In this document: positions 25,863 to 34,846 of the stretch, in pieces | Layout: every line of letters begins with the position of its first letter | How positions within the stretch are numbered: position 1 is the stretch's first letter | Assembly: GCF_000769115.1 (NCBI RefSeq) | Contig: NZ_JQZV01000006.1 | Span: 159,038 to 223,037 of the forward strand | DNA: 64,000 nt | Direction of reading: 5' to 3' | Source of the DNA: Porphyromonas canoris | GTDB lineage: Bacteria > Bacteroidota > Bacteroidia > Bacteroidales > Porphyromonadaceae | Made by a program: the position numbers and the translations under genes | The notes under the pieces: generated by a model | What the model was told of the DNA's origin: nothing | Databases searched by the model: none | What the model saw: only the letters and a program-made list of their open reading frames with translations

Positions 25863-28800
25863 ATGATTCTATCCTTTTTTCGCCATCCTGAGGGAGATGT
25901 TTATGCGCTCAGACACCGAGACGCTTTCAGTGCCGAACAGATATCAAGCCTCGAATGGCTGTTCGGAGGTGCCAAGTATTTGCAGGAAAAGTCGGTTGCC
26001 GGACCCTTTATAGGACCAAGACCGGAGCTTATCACCCCTTGGAGCACGAATGCAATAGAGGTGCTTCAGAACATGAACCTTTCGGGCGTCGATCGTATAG
26101 AGCGATTCACTCCGGGCGCAAAAGACTTTGATCCTCTTTTGAGCAGCTGCTATGAAAGATTGGATGAGGAGCTGTTCCGTGTGGATTGCGAGCCTGAACC
26201 GATACACTACATCGAAGACATCGAGGCTTATAACGAACAGGAGGGGCTGGCTTTGAGCGAAGAGGAGATCGTCTATCTTAAAGGCGTTGTAGAGCAGCTT
26301 GGCAGACCGTTATCAGATTCCGAGCTGTTCGGATTCTCACAAGTCAATTCCGAGCATTGCCGTCACAAAATATTCGGAGGTCGTTTCGTGGTGGATGGCG
26401 AAGAGAAAGAGATGTCTCTCTTTTCCATGATAAAGGAGACCTCGAAGCAGAATCCAAACAATCTTGTCTCTGCTTACAAAGACAACGTAGCATTCAACCG
26501 TGGCCCGAAAGCCATGCAGTTTGCTCCCGAAAAAGCAGATCGCGCTTCTCTTTTCAAGACTAAAGAGATAGAGACCGTACTTTCTCTCAAGGCAGAGACA
26601 CACAATTTCCCTACAACCGTAGAGCCTTTCAATGGTGCGGCAACAGGCTCTGGAGGAGAGATTAGAGACCGTCTTGCCGGAGGGCGTGCCAGTCTTCCGC
26701 TTGCAGGAACAGCGGTCTACATGACCTCTTATACCCGTCATCCGCAGAGCCGTCACGGTTGGGAAAAGAATATAGCAGAGCGTAAGTGGCTTTATCATAG
26801 CCCTTCACATATTTTGAGCAGAGCATCGGACGGAGCTTCCGACTTTGGAAACAAGTTCGGACAGCCGCTTATCTGCGGATCCGTTCTCACCTTCGAGCAT
26901 GAAGAGCAAGGGCAACCCTCTTATGGTTATGACAAAGTGATCATGCTCGCCGGAGGTATCGGCTTTGCCAATAAACGCGATGCCCTCAAGGGAGAACCGA
27001 AGCCGGGCGAGAGCGTTGTGGTGATGGGCGGAGACAACTATCGTGTCGGTATGGGCGGTGGAGCGGTATCCAGCGTGGACACCGGACACTATGTCGGAGC
27101 CATCGAACTGAATGCAGTGCAACGCTCCAATCCCGAAATGCAAAAGCGTGTAGCCAATGTAGTGCGTGCAATGGCAGAGGCAGACTCCAATCCGATAGTA
27201 TCTATCCACGACCATGGAGCCGGCGGACACCTCAACTGTCTGTCCGAACTGGTCGAACAGACCGGAGGTAAAATCAACGTGGACAGGCTTCCCGTTGGAG
27301 ATCCTACACTTTCGGCGAAAGAGATCATCGGTAATGAGAGTCAGGAACGTATGGGTCTTTTGGTCGGCAAGGAGGATATAGCAGAGATGAAGAAGATAGC
27401 AGAGCGCGAGCGTGCTCCTTTCTATGTCGTGGGCGAAACGACCAATGACATGGCATTCATCTTTGAAAAGGATAATGGCGAACGCCCTATCGACCTGATG
27501 CTTGAACATATGTTCGGCTCTGCACCCAAGACCGTGATGACGGATAACAGCGTAGAGCGCAAGTATGCCAACGCTTCTTACGATGAGAAGAAGTTCATGG
27601 AGTATCTGCCGGAAGTATTGGCGATGGAAGCGGTAGGATGTAAAGACTTCCTTACAAATAAAGTGGACCGCTCGGTTTCGGGTAAAGTGGCTATGCAACA
27701 GTGCATGGGCGAGCTACAGTTGCCGTTGGCGGATCTCGGAGCCATGGCTATCGACTTCAAAGGAAAGGCAGGAGTGGCAACATCAATAGGTCATGCGCCT
27801 CAAGTGGCACTTATCGACTCTCGAAAAGGCTCTGAAATGGCTATCGCCGAAGCCTTGACCAATATCGTGGGAGCACCTCTAAGGGACGGGCTCTCCTCTA
27901 TCTCTCTTTCTGCCAACTGGATGTGGCCCTGCAAGCATCCGGGAGAAGATGCACGCTTATACAATGCGGTGGAGGCTTGTGCCGAGTTGGCAATAGATTT
28001 GGGCATCAATATCCCTACCGGTAAGGACTCTCTCTCCATGACCCAAAAGTATCCCGACGGTAAGCAGGTACTCTCTCCGGGAACGGTTATTATCTCTGCC
28101 GCCGGAGAGGTGTCGGATGTAAGAAAGATAGTCTCTCCGGTTATACAAAATGGTAAGAAGGACTCCTCCATACTCTATATAGACTTCTCGTTTGCTCCGT
28201 TGGCGTTGGGCGGTTCTGCTTTCTATCAGTCGCTGAACGCTCTTGGTACGGATGCACCGGAAGTGGGATCCGCAGAATATTTTGCGGATGCCTTTGAAGC
28301 AGTGCAGTCGCTCGTGAAAAAAGGTCTCATAGATGCCATTCACGATATTTCTGCAGGTGGTATCGTTACAACATTACTGGAGATGTTGTTTGCCAATAGC
28401 AAGGGCGGGCTTAAGGTTAATCTCACTCAGCCCGAAGGATGCGATGCCATAACCAGACTGTTTGCCGAGAATCCGGGTGTCGTTGTACAGGTTTCGGATC
28501 TTGCAAAAGTGGCTTCGATCCTGGACGAAGCAGGTGTGGCATACGAAAAGATAGGCTCTCTGATAGAAGATAGAAAGCTCGAAATCTCTGTCGGTAAGGC
28601 ATTCTCTGCTTCAATTCCTGTGGATGAGATGCGAGCTGCATGGTTTGCACCATCGTTCAGTATGGAAACACTTCAAAGTTCTAAGGCGGAAGCCGAGTCG
28701 AGAGCACGCAATCTGGGCTTTCAACCATTGAAATATAAGTTCGGTTCAAACTTTAAGGGAACATTCGATAGTCTCGGTATCGTTCCGGACAGAGAGAATA

Positions 28801-29561
28801 AAGCTTCCGGCATACGTGCTGCCATCGTGCGCGATAAAGGTACCAACGGAGAGCGCGAGATGGCTTATGCCCTCTATACTGCCGGCTTCGATGTTAAAGA
28901 TATACACATGACAGACCTCACCTCAGGACGTGAAACGCTGGAAGATATAGACTTCCTTGTGTTCTGCGGAGGCTTCTCCAATTCGGATGTATTCGGTTCG
29001 GCTAAAGGTTGGGCGGCAGGATTTCTTCATAATCCGCTTGCAAAAAAAGCTCTTGATGCCTTCTACGCCAGAGAAAATACCCTTAGTCTGGGTATCTGTA
29101 ACGGCTGTCAGCTGATGGCGGAACTGGGTGTACTTTATCCGTCTCATACGGAAAAGCACCGGATGGAGCACAATCGCTCCGGACGTTTTGAGTCTTCATT
29201 CGTGAGCGTAGACATTCCGGCGAATAAGAGTGTTATGTTCGGCTCTCTGTCCGGCAGCTCTATCCCCGTCTGGGTAGCACATGGAGAGGGACGTTTTGCC
29301 CTGCCTCTGCCGGTGAGCGAATACAACGTGGTGGCACAGTACAGCTATGCCGAGTATCCCGGTAATCCTAACGGTTCGGATTATAATATCGCTGCGTTGG
29401 CATCTCCATGCGGAAGACACCTTGCCATGATGCCTCACCCCGAAAGATGTGTCTTCCCTTGGCAAGCGGCGGACTACATTGGCGAAGGGTATGGAGCAGA
29501 TGTAACGCCTTGGATGGAAGCATTTGTCAATGCTTACAACTGGATCAAGGAGAGAAAGTAG
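25863..29561 (+). CDS. purL: Phosphoribosylformylglycinamidine synthase (full-length PurL)
   Basis: A 1232-residue large-type PurL that converts FGAR, ATP and glutamine to FGAM in purine synthesis. Visible are the PurL signature SQVNSEHCRHKIFGG near residue 160, the ATP-binding Gly-rich stretch ETHNFPTTVEPFNGAATGSGG near 245-265, and a C-terminal class I glutamine amidotransferase with nucleophile Cys in GICNGCQLM (about 1080) and the HPER motif near the end. The start MILSFFRHPEG matches family N-termini; a GTG at 25815 would add 16 unrelated residues. It is followed 6 bases later by lpdA. Confidence 0.96.
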   Translation: MILSFFRHPEGDVYALRHRDAFSAEQISSLEWLFGGAKYLQEKSVAGPFIGPRPELITPWSTNAIEVLQNMNLSGVDRIERFTPGAKDFDPLLSSCYERLDEELFRVDCEPEPIHYIEDIEAYNEQEGLALSEEEIVYLKGVVEQLGRPLSDSELFGFSQVNSEHCRHKIFGGRFVVDGEEKEMSLFSMIKETSKQNPNNLVSAYKDNVAFNRGPKAMQFAPEKADRASLFKTKEIETVLSLKAETHNFPTTVEPFNGAATGSGGEIRDRLAGGRASLPLAGTAVYMTSYTRHPQSRHGWEKNIAERKWLYHSPSHILSRASDGASDFGNKFGQPLICGSVLTFEHEEQGQPSYGYDKVIMLAGGIGFANKRDALKGEPKPGESVVVMGGDNYRVGMGGGAVSSVDTGHYVGAIELNAVQRSNPEMQKRVANVVRAMAEADSNPIVSIHDHGAGGHLNCLSELVEQTGGKINVDRLPVGDPTLSAKEIIGNESQERMGLLVGKEDIAEMKKIAERERAPFYVVGETTNDMAFIFEKDNGERPIDLMLEHMFGSAPKTVMTDNSVERKYANASYDEKKFMEYLPEVLAMEAVGCKDFLTNKVDRSVSGKVAMQQCMGELQLPLADLGAMAIDFKGKAGVATSIGHAPQVALIDSRKGSEMAIAEALTNIVGAPLRDGLSSISLSANWMWPCKHPGEDARLYNAVEACAELAIDLGINIPTGKDSLSMTQKYPDGKQVLSPGTVIISAAGEVSDVRKIVSPVIQNGKKDSSILYIDFSFAPLALGGSAFYQSLNALGTDAPEVGSAEYFADAFEAVQSLVKKGLIDAIHDISAGGIVTTLLEMLFANSKGGLKVNLTQPEGCDAITRLFAENPGVVVQVSDLAKVASILDEAGVAYEKIGSLIEDRKLEISVGKAFSASIPVDEMRAAWFAPSFSMETLQSSKAEAESRARNLGFQPLKYKFGSNFKGTFDSLGIVPDRENKASGIRAAIVRDKGTNGEREMAYALYTAGFDVKDIHMTDLTSGRETLEDIDFLVFCGGFSNSDVFGSAKGWAAGFLHNPLAKKALDAFYARENTLSLGICNGCQLMAELGVLYPSHTEKHRMEHNRSGRFESSFVSVDIPANKSVMFGSLSGSSIPVWVAHGEGRFALPLPVSEYNVVAQYSYAEYPGNPNGSDYNIAALASPCGRHLAMMPHPERCVFPWQAADYIGEGYGADVTPWMEAFVNAYNWIKERK

Positions 29562-29567
29562 AGAGCC

Positions 29568-30941
29568 ATGACATACGATATAGCCATTATTGGAGGCGGT
29601 CCTGCCGGTTCTAATGCTGCGGAGTATGCTGCTCGAAACGGTCTTCGTGTGCTTCTTTTTGAGAAGAAGCACTACGGAGGAACCTGTCTGAATGAAGGGT
29701 GTATCCCCTCGAAGATCCTGCTGCACACGGCGCATCTTTATCACTCGTTGAAGAGTGCAAAGGTGCATGCGCTGGAGATAGACGCACTTTCCGTGAACAT
29801 GAAAGCTCTTCAGAGGCGCAAGAAGTCTTATGTGAAAGATTTCGGAGCAGGTATCGAGGAGTTTTACAAAGAGATGGGTGTGGAGCAGTGCTTTGGTCAC
29901 GCCTACATAGATAGCCGTCTTAAGGATGGAACGTTCGTGATCGGAGTAAAAGGCAGAAAGGAACGCTACCAAGCCCATAAGGTGATGTTGGCTACCGGAT
30001 CCCGTAACTCTGTCCCGACTTTTGAGGGGATAGAGACCTGCCCATACTGGACCAGCAGTGACGTGCTCATGCTCGAAGAGCTTCCGAAGTCCATATCCGT
30101 TGTGGGCGGAGGCACTATCGCAGTCGAGATGGCTTCGTTCTTTGTGAACATGGGCGTGAAGACCACACTTATCCAACGCTCTCCTCATCTTCTCAAAGAG
30201 ATGGATAAAGATATTCGTACCGCTGTCGAAGAAGAGCTTGTACGGCATGGAGTAAAGCTCTATACCGGAACCAAGCTGAAGAAGTTTCAGGGTCATACCA
30301 TCACATTCGAGCATCAAGGCAGGCAGAAGAGCGTTACTTCCGAAGCCACTCTTATAGCCATGGGCAGAAGTGCAAATGTGGAAGAGCTTGGTTTGGAAGA
30401 GCTTCGTCTGAAGCATAAGAAAGGTTATATCCTTGTGGATAAACATTTGGAGACCTCTCTCAAAGGGCTTTACGCTTGTGGAGACATCAACGGACTTTCT
30501 CTCTTGGCGCATTCGGCACGTAGAGAAGCCCAAGTAGCCATCAATCATATCCTGAACATCAAAGACGGCATGAGCTATAAGGATATTCCTCAAGTGGTTT
30601 ACACTCATGCCGAAGCCTCCGGAGTGGGAATGACAGAGCAGGATACCATCGGGCGAAAAGGGTACAATATTCACAAAGTGCCCATTGCGTACGCCGGTCG
30701 TCATCTTATAGAGTTTGGGGAGAACGAAGGTTTTTGCAAGATCATCACTTATGGCAAGAGAGAACGTATCGTCGGAGGGCACATCTTCGGGCATCTCTCT
30801 TCCGAGTACATCACGCCTGTTGCCATGGCGGTCTCTTTAGGACTCACGTTGGATCAGCTTACCCGTATTCCGTTTCCGCATCCTACCGTAGCGGAGGTTG
30901 TGCATCATGCTATCTTCCCTCACACCTATTCCAAGCAGTGA
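29568..30941 (+). CDS. lpdA: Dihydrolipoyl dehydrogenase
   Basis: A 457-residue FAD-dependent disulfide oxidoreductase. An N-terminal FAD-binding GGGPAGSNAA, the redox cysteine pair in GGTCLNEGCIPSK (about residues 40-52), the NAD-binding VVGGGTIAVEMA (about 180) and the C-terminal HPTVAEVVHHA with its catalytic His are present. It reoxidises lipoyl groups of 2-oxoacid dehydrogenase or glycine-cleavage complexes. No partner E1, E2 or gcv gene is nearby, so which complex it serves cannot be told. It probably shares the purL transcript. Confidence 0.94.
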   Translation: MTYDIAIIGGGPAGSNAAEYAARNGLRVLLFEKKHYGGTCLNEGCIPSKILLHTAHLYHSLKSAKVHALEIDALSVNMKALQRRKKSYVKDFGAGIEEFYKEMGVEQCFGHAYIDSRLKDGTFVIGVKGRKERYQAHKVMLATGSRNSVPTFEGIETCPYWTSSDVLMLEELPKSISVVGGGTIAVEMASFFVNMGVKTTLIQRSPHLLKEMDKDIRTAVEEELVRHGVKLYTGTKLKKFQGHTITFEHQGRQKSVTSEATLIAMGRSANVEELGLEELRLKHKKGYILVDKHLETSLKGLYACGDINGLSLLAHSARREAQVAINHILNIKDGMSYKDIPQVVYTHAEASGVGMTEQDTIGRKGYNIHKVPIAYAGRHLIEFGENEGFCKIITYGKRERIVGGHIFGHLSSEYITPVAMAVSLGLTLDQLTRIPFPHPTVAEVVHHAIFPHTYSKQ

Positions 30942-31058
30942 GTAGGGAAAAGGTAATCGCAGAGAGAGCAGGTTCTCTTCACGATGGCGGTTGAAAGCAT
31001 CGTAGAGCAGCTCCAACTCCTCCCAAGATATAGGATGATATTATAAATATAGTCTCAT

Positions 31059-31105
31059 ATTCGGGCAGAATGAGGGTGTTTTTCTCTCATTTTGCCCGAA
31101 TTTTT
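31059..31105 (+). terminator. Terminator after lpdA
   Basis: ATTCGGGCA and AATGAG pair with CTCATT and TGCCCGAAT, a stem of about 16 pairs with one bulge, then TTTTT. The T run is at the same time the left terminal repeat of repeat copy C. The 117 bases between the lpdA stop and this hairpin hold no recognisable gene. Confidence 0.85.
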
Positions 31106-31642
31106 ATATAAAAGTGCCACTTGAAAAAAGTGCCTCCAAAGGCTCCCTTTTCTCTGTTTTTTCCGGCAAGCGTTGAGGTTCTGTTTTATAATGGCCTTGT
31201 ATTTAGATTGTTATGGGAAATCGCGAATTTGGAAAAATTTTTTTCTCAGTCCGTTTCATGGGCGTTTTTCGCGTTAATAGGTGTGAATTTTAACACCTAT
31301 TTCTGTGAACGTTTCCTAATAAAGAAATCTGCCTTTTTAGGCACATTTTAGGGTAAAAATACATAGATGTTTGATTGTTAGGGTTTTAATGGTTTTGGCT
31401 AAACACGTTAACCGAATCCGGTAAACGTGTTTAATGAAATCGGTAAACGTGTTCATTGAAAAATTAAACACGTTAAGCCGAAAGAATATGCTCGTTTACT
31501 GTTTTTGCTTAGCAGGTATCGGAAATTGTGTTAATAAAATAGCCCGAATTTAACAGTTCGGTCATGCTCTGAAAACACTGCCTCTGATCAAAATAGAGAG
31601 CGGAAAAATAGGAGGAGGCGAAGGGATGGAATATATAAAAAT
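31100..31642 (+). mobile_element. Repeat copy C: 543-bp MITE-like element (best preserved)
   Basis: Ends are ATTTTTATATA (31100-31110) and TATATAAAAAT (31632-31642), exact inverted repeats. Within the core lie four octamers: AACACGTT 31402-31409, AACGTGTT 31424-31431, AACGTGTT 31446-31453 and AACACGTT 31467-31474. A 9-bp inverted repeat AATAGGTGT / ACACCTATT lies near 31276-31301, and a GCTCT/AGAGC pair flanks the right part. The first 115 bases after the left end differ between copies although their length is nearly constant. A 76-codon frame at 31121-31351 is not kept in other copies. Confidence 0.78.
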
Positions 31643-31699
31643 AAAAGAATCGTCCCCTCTCCCCAACGAGAGCCGTGTCCGAAACTCCCTATTTTTTCT

Positions 31700-31733
31700 T
31701 AACTTTGAAGAGATAAACCATTATAGAAGGAGG
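31700..31733 (+). promoter_or_regulatory. yicC promoter -7 element and strong ribosome binding site
   Basis: TAACTTTG at 31700-31707 is followed by AGGAGG at 31728-31733, 5 bases before the ATG at 31739. A perfect Shine-Dalgarno is unusual in Bacteroidota and fixes the start. Confidence 0.6.
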
Positions 31734-31738
31734 AAGTA

Positions 31739-32617
31739 ATGTTACAGTCTATGACCGGTTTTGGTAAGGGAACAAGCCAAAACGATGGTGTGAAAATCTC
31801 AGTAGAAATAAGAACGCTCAACTCTAAGCAGCTCGATCTTTCCGTTCGTATGCCGAACTTATTGAGAGAGTTTGAGATAGAGTTGCGTAAAGAGGTTGCA
31901 GCACAGGTAGTAAGAGGAAAGGTAGAGGTGGCTGTCTCGATGGAAGGACAGCAAAAGAAAGGATCTGCCACACTGAACAGAGAAGTGATACTTCAGTACT
32001 GGGAGGAGATCTCTGCCCTGTGTCAGGAGACCGGTATGCCCCATCCTCTGGATGTAACAGCTTCTATCATGCGTATGCCGGACGCTATCTCTGTCAATAA
32101 CGAGACTGCTCCGGAGGAGACCGCATCTTATCGTGATACGCTCTTTGAGGCATTGGCTGTTGCCATAGAGGCATTGCAGGCTTTCCGTACACAGGAAGGG
32201 GTGATGCTGGAGGGCGTTTTGCGTGGAAATATCGAGAATATTCGGCAACATTACGATGGTGTTTCTCTCTACGAAGAGCAGCGGGTAGCCGATATTCGTG
32301 TCCGACTCACGGAGTCGCTCGAAAAGCTGCAGAATGTCTCTTATGATGCCGGAAGGCTGGAGCAGGAGCTTATCTACTACATCGAAAAGCTCGACATCAC
32401 GGAGGAGAAGAAGAGATTGGAAAACCACTTGGCATACTTCCTGAAAACCATGGAAGAGCCTGCCGCAGGTAAGAAGCTCGGCTTTATAGCTCAGGAGATC
32501 GGTCGGGAGATCAACACGATGGGATCCAAGTCCAACCAAGCAGAGATGCAACAGATTGTTGTAAAGATGAAAGATGAGTTGGAACAGATCAAAGAGCAGG
32601 TTTTGAATGTTCTCTAA
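31739..32617 (+). CDS. yicC: YicC-family endoribonuclease
   Basis: A 292-residue protein with the YicC N-terminal signature MLQSMTGFGKG and the C-terminal DUF1732 region (YDAGRLEQELIYYIEKLDITEE, then AGKKLGFIAQEIGREINTMGSK). YicC has been described as an endoribonuclease affecting small-RNA stability in E. coli; the role here is inferred. The linkage YicC-Gmk is widespread in bacteria and is retained. Its end overlaps the longer possible start of gmk. Confidence 0.93.
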   Translation: MLQSMTGFGKGTSQNDGVKISVEIRTLNSKQLDLSVRMPNLLREFEIELRKEVAAQVVRGKVEVAVSMEGQQKKGSATLNREVILQYWEEISALCQETGMPHPLDVTASIMRMPDAISVNNETAPEETASYRDTLFEALAVAIEALQAFRTQEGVMLEGVLRGNIENIRQHYDGVSLYEEQRVADIRVRLTESLEKLQNVSYDAGRLEQELIYYIEKLDITEEKKRLENHLAYFLKTMEEPAAGKKLGFIAQEIGREINTMGSKSNQAEMQQIVVKMKDELEQIKEQVLNVL

Positions 32618-32627
32618 ACAGAAAAGT

Positions 32628-33200
32628 ATGGCAAAAAGAGGCAAAATAATCATCTTTTCTGCTCCGTCCGGAGCAGGTAAGTCCACCATAATCTCGGCAT
32701 TGAGGGAGAGAGGCATTCCGTTTGTTTTCTCTGTTTCTGCCACTTCTCGTCCTCCACGAGGCGAGGAGAAAGAGGGCGAGCACTACTATTTTCTGACCCC
32801 CGAAGAGTTTGAAGCCAAAATATCTGCCGGGGAGTTTCTCGAATATGAGGAGGTTTACAAAGGACGCTACTACGGTACGCTGCGCAGCGAAGTGGATAGA
32901 AAAGTGGCTGCCGGTCTTAATGTCGTTCTCGATATAGATGTAGTGGGCGCACTCAATGTGAAGAAAATCTACGGCGATGAAGCAAAGACCATCTTTATCA
33001 TGCCGCCAAGCATAGAGGCTTTGGAGCAGCGACTCTCCGCAAGAGCCACAGATGAAGCGGACAAGATAGCCGAGCGCGTAGCCAAGGCAGAGTGGGAGAT
33101 CGGGCATGCAGACCGCTTCGATGCCGTTGTTGTCAATGATGACCTCTCCACCGCTTGCAATGAAGCGGAAAAGATTTTCACTCGTTTCATAGCGTCATGA
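32628..33200 (+). CDS. gmk: Guanylate kinase
   Basis: A 190-residue kinase phosphorylating GMP to GDP. The P-loop SAPSGAGKST is at residues 8-17 from the chosen start; the GMP-binding region SATSRPPRGEEKEGEHYYF follows. An in-frame ATG at 32607 overlaps yicC and adds seven residues not typical of the family, so 32628 is preferred. The 3' end overlaps nadD by 4 bases, consistent with coupled translation in a yicC-gmk-nadD-xerD run. Confidence 0.95.
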   Translation: MAKRGKIIIFSAPSGAGKSTIISALRERGIPFVFSVSATSRPPRGEEKEGEHYYFLTPEEFEAKISAGEFLEYEEVYKGRYYGTLRSEVDRKVAAGLNVVLDIDVVGALNVKKIYGDEAKTIFIMPPSIEALEQRLSARATDEADKIAERVAKAEWEIGHADRFDAVVVNDDLSTACNEAEKIFTRFIAS

Positions 33201-33802
33201 AGGATAAAACGGTACTTTTCCCCGGCTCTTTCAACCCGATGCACATGGGTCATCTTGCGCTGGCAAACTATGTTTGCGAGTGTATGGATGAGGTTAAGGA
33301 ACTGTGGTTTATGGTATCGCCGCACAATCCGCTCAAGGAACAGAATCATCTGTTGCCCGATGAGCTGAGAAAAGCTTGGGTTAAGAGTGCCATAGCAGGC
33401 TATCCCCGGTTTGCTTTATCGCTCGTGGAGGATACGTTGCCACGACCGAGCTATACCTTGCATACCATCAGGGCATTGAAGCAGAGCCATCCGGAGCGGT
33501 CGTTTGTGCTTCTTGTCGGTACGGATAATCTGGAACAGCTTCCACGTTGGTACGGAATATCGGATCTGCTTGCAGAGATTGAGATATGGGTCTATCCGCG
33601 TCCCGGATATTCCGGAGAAGTACCTGCGGAGCTGAACCACCTTGCTCACGGAATCCAACTTATAGATGCTCCGATGATGGAGATCTCTTCGTCGTTTGTA
33701 CGAGAAAGCCTGCGCAAAGATCGGGTTATCCCATATTTCCTGCCGGCAACCGTTTCCGAAGAGCTGTTTGAACAGGTTGTGTCATGGCTCAAGAGGGGAT
33801 GA
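33197..33802 (+). CDS. nadD: Nicotinate-nucleotide adenylyltransferase
   Basis: A 201-residue NadD, converting nicotinate mononucleotide to deamido-NAD. The nucleotidyltransferase motif GSFNPMHMGHLALA is at the N-terminus and the second motif ISSSFVRESLRKD near residue 165. It overlaps gmk by 4 bases and the xerD reading frame by 19. The order gmk-nadD is common in Bacteroidota. Confidence 0.94.
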   Translation: MKDKTVLFPGSFNPMHMGHLALANYVCECMDEVKELWFMVSPHNPLKEQNHLLPDELRKAWVKSAIAGYPRFALSLVEDTLPRPSYTLHTIRALKQSHPERSFVLLVGTDNLEQLPRWYGISDLLAEIEIWVYPRPGYSGEVPAELNHLAHGIQLIDAPMMEISSSFVRESLRKDRVIPYFLPATVSEELFEQVVSWLKRG

Positions 33803-34722
33803 CAGGAAAATTCCTAAGAGAAACCAACGGGCTGGTAGAAGATTTTTACCTCCATTTGAGAGCGGAAAGGCAGCTCTCTCCAAATACATGCGACTCCTAT
33901 CTTTCCGACCTTAAACATCTTTACGAATACGCACAATCCCTTTCTCTGAACCCTTTATCTCTCTCCTACGAAAATCTACAACACTTTCTTGCCACCCTTT
34001 ACGATCTTGGTATTCAGGTTCGTTCGATAGCTCGTATAGTGGCGGGAGTGAAGGCTTTTTACAGATTCCTTTTTCTGGAAGAGCTTATCACGGAAGATCC
34101 TACCGAGCTTTTGGAAGCTCCTAAGATAGGTATGCGTCTGCCCGAAGTGCTCACAACGGAGGAGATAGACCGGATGCTTGCCACCGTGGATCCGGAAGAA
34201 GATCCCTACGGACGGCGAAACCTCGCGATCATGGAGCTTTTGTACAGCTGCGGATTGCGGGTCTCGGAGCTGTGTGCACTCACTTTCTCGCAGCTTTTTC
34301 TGGAAGAAGGGTATCTCCGCATTCTGGGTAAAGGTTCCAAGGAGCGTCTCGTGCCTGTCTCTCCTTTAGGTATCTCACGTTTGGAAGAGTACTTGCAAAA
34401 AGATCGCTATGCACTTGAACCGAAAGCCGGATACAGGGATCATCTGTTTATCAGTCGCAACAGGCAGGCACTCACAAGGCAGATGGTGTTTGTCATTGTC
34501 CGCAAGATCGCAGCCGCGGCAGATATTCAGAAGCCGATCTCTCCACACACTTTTCGCCACTCATTCGCTACTCATCTTCTCGAAGGCGGTGCTCACTTGC
34601 AAGCCATTCAGGCAATGCTTGGACATGCCGATATCACTACGACCGAAATCTATACACACATCAGCCGGGAGTCTCTCCGTGAGGAAATTCTGCTGCATCA
34701 CCCTATGAATAAGCAGAGATAG
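33784..34722 (+). CDS. xerD: Site-specific tyrosine recombinase XerD
   Basis: A 312-residue tyrosine recombinase. The SAM-like core-binding N-terminal domain (YLHLRAERQLSPNTCDSYLSDL) is followed by the catalytic domain with Arg in YSCGLRVSEL, Lys in GKGSKERLVPV, HTFRHSFATHLLEGG (His-x-x-Arg) and Tyr in TEIYTHIS. Length and lack of nearby phage genes favour the housekeeping chromosome-dimer resolvase, though XerC cannot be fully excluded. The ATG at 33784 overlaps nadD; 33799 is an alternative start. I saw no dif site in the window. Confidence 0.9.
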   Translation: MAQEGMTGKFLRETNGLVEDFYLHLRAERQLSPNTCDSYLSDLKHLYEYAQSLSLNPLSLSYENLQHFLATLYDLGIQVRSIARIVAGVKAFYRFLFLEELITEDPTELLEAPKIGMRLPEVLTTEEIDRMLATVDPEEDPYGRRNLAIMELLYSCGLRVSELCALTFSQLFLEEGYLRILGKGSKERLVPVSPLGISRLEEYLQKDRYALEPKAGYRDHLFISRNRQALTRQMVFVIVRKIAAAADIQKPISPHTFRHSFATHLLEGGAHLQAIQAMLGHADITTTEIYTHISRESLREEILLHHPMNKQR

Positions 34723-34753
34723 AAGAGGATCCCTGCTCTGCTTGGATTGAAAG

Positions 34754-34770
34754 AAAAATAGTAACTTTGT
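34754..34770 (+). promoter_or_regulatory. Promoter module before the AAA+ regulator
   Basis: AAAAATAGTAACTTTGT, containing TAACTTTG at 34762-34769. The identical 17-mer recurs at 53401-53417 before the M3 peptidase, and a one-mismatch relative lies before secG. Confidence 0.5.
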
Positions 34771-34846
34771 ATGAGGTCTTGGTTTGCTCTTTTGCGTAGT
34801 ACGGCAAGAGGCAAAAGCGGGACATACGAATGAGGAAGAATAGGTC

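Noticed and set aside
29196..30794. 532-codon minus-strand frame opposite purL and lpdA
   Set aside because: It is antisense to two strongly conserved enzymes whose motifs are intact; the encoded sequence has no recognisable domain.
31121..31351. 76-codon open frame within repeat copy C
   Set aside because: In copies A, B and D the frame is interrupted or shifted because the A/T run near its middle differs in length, so it is not a conserved gene.
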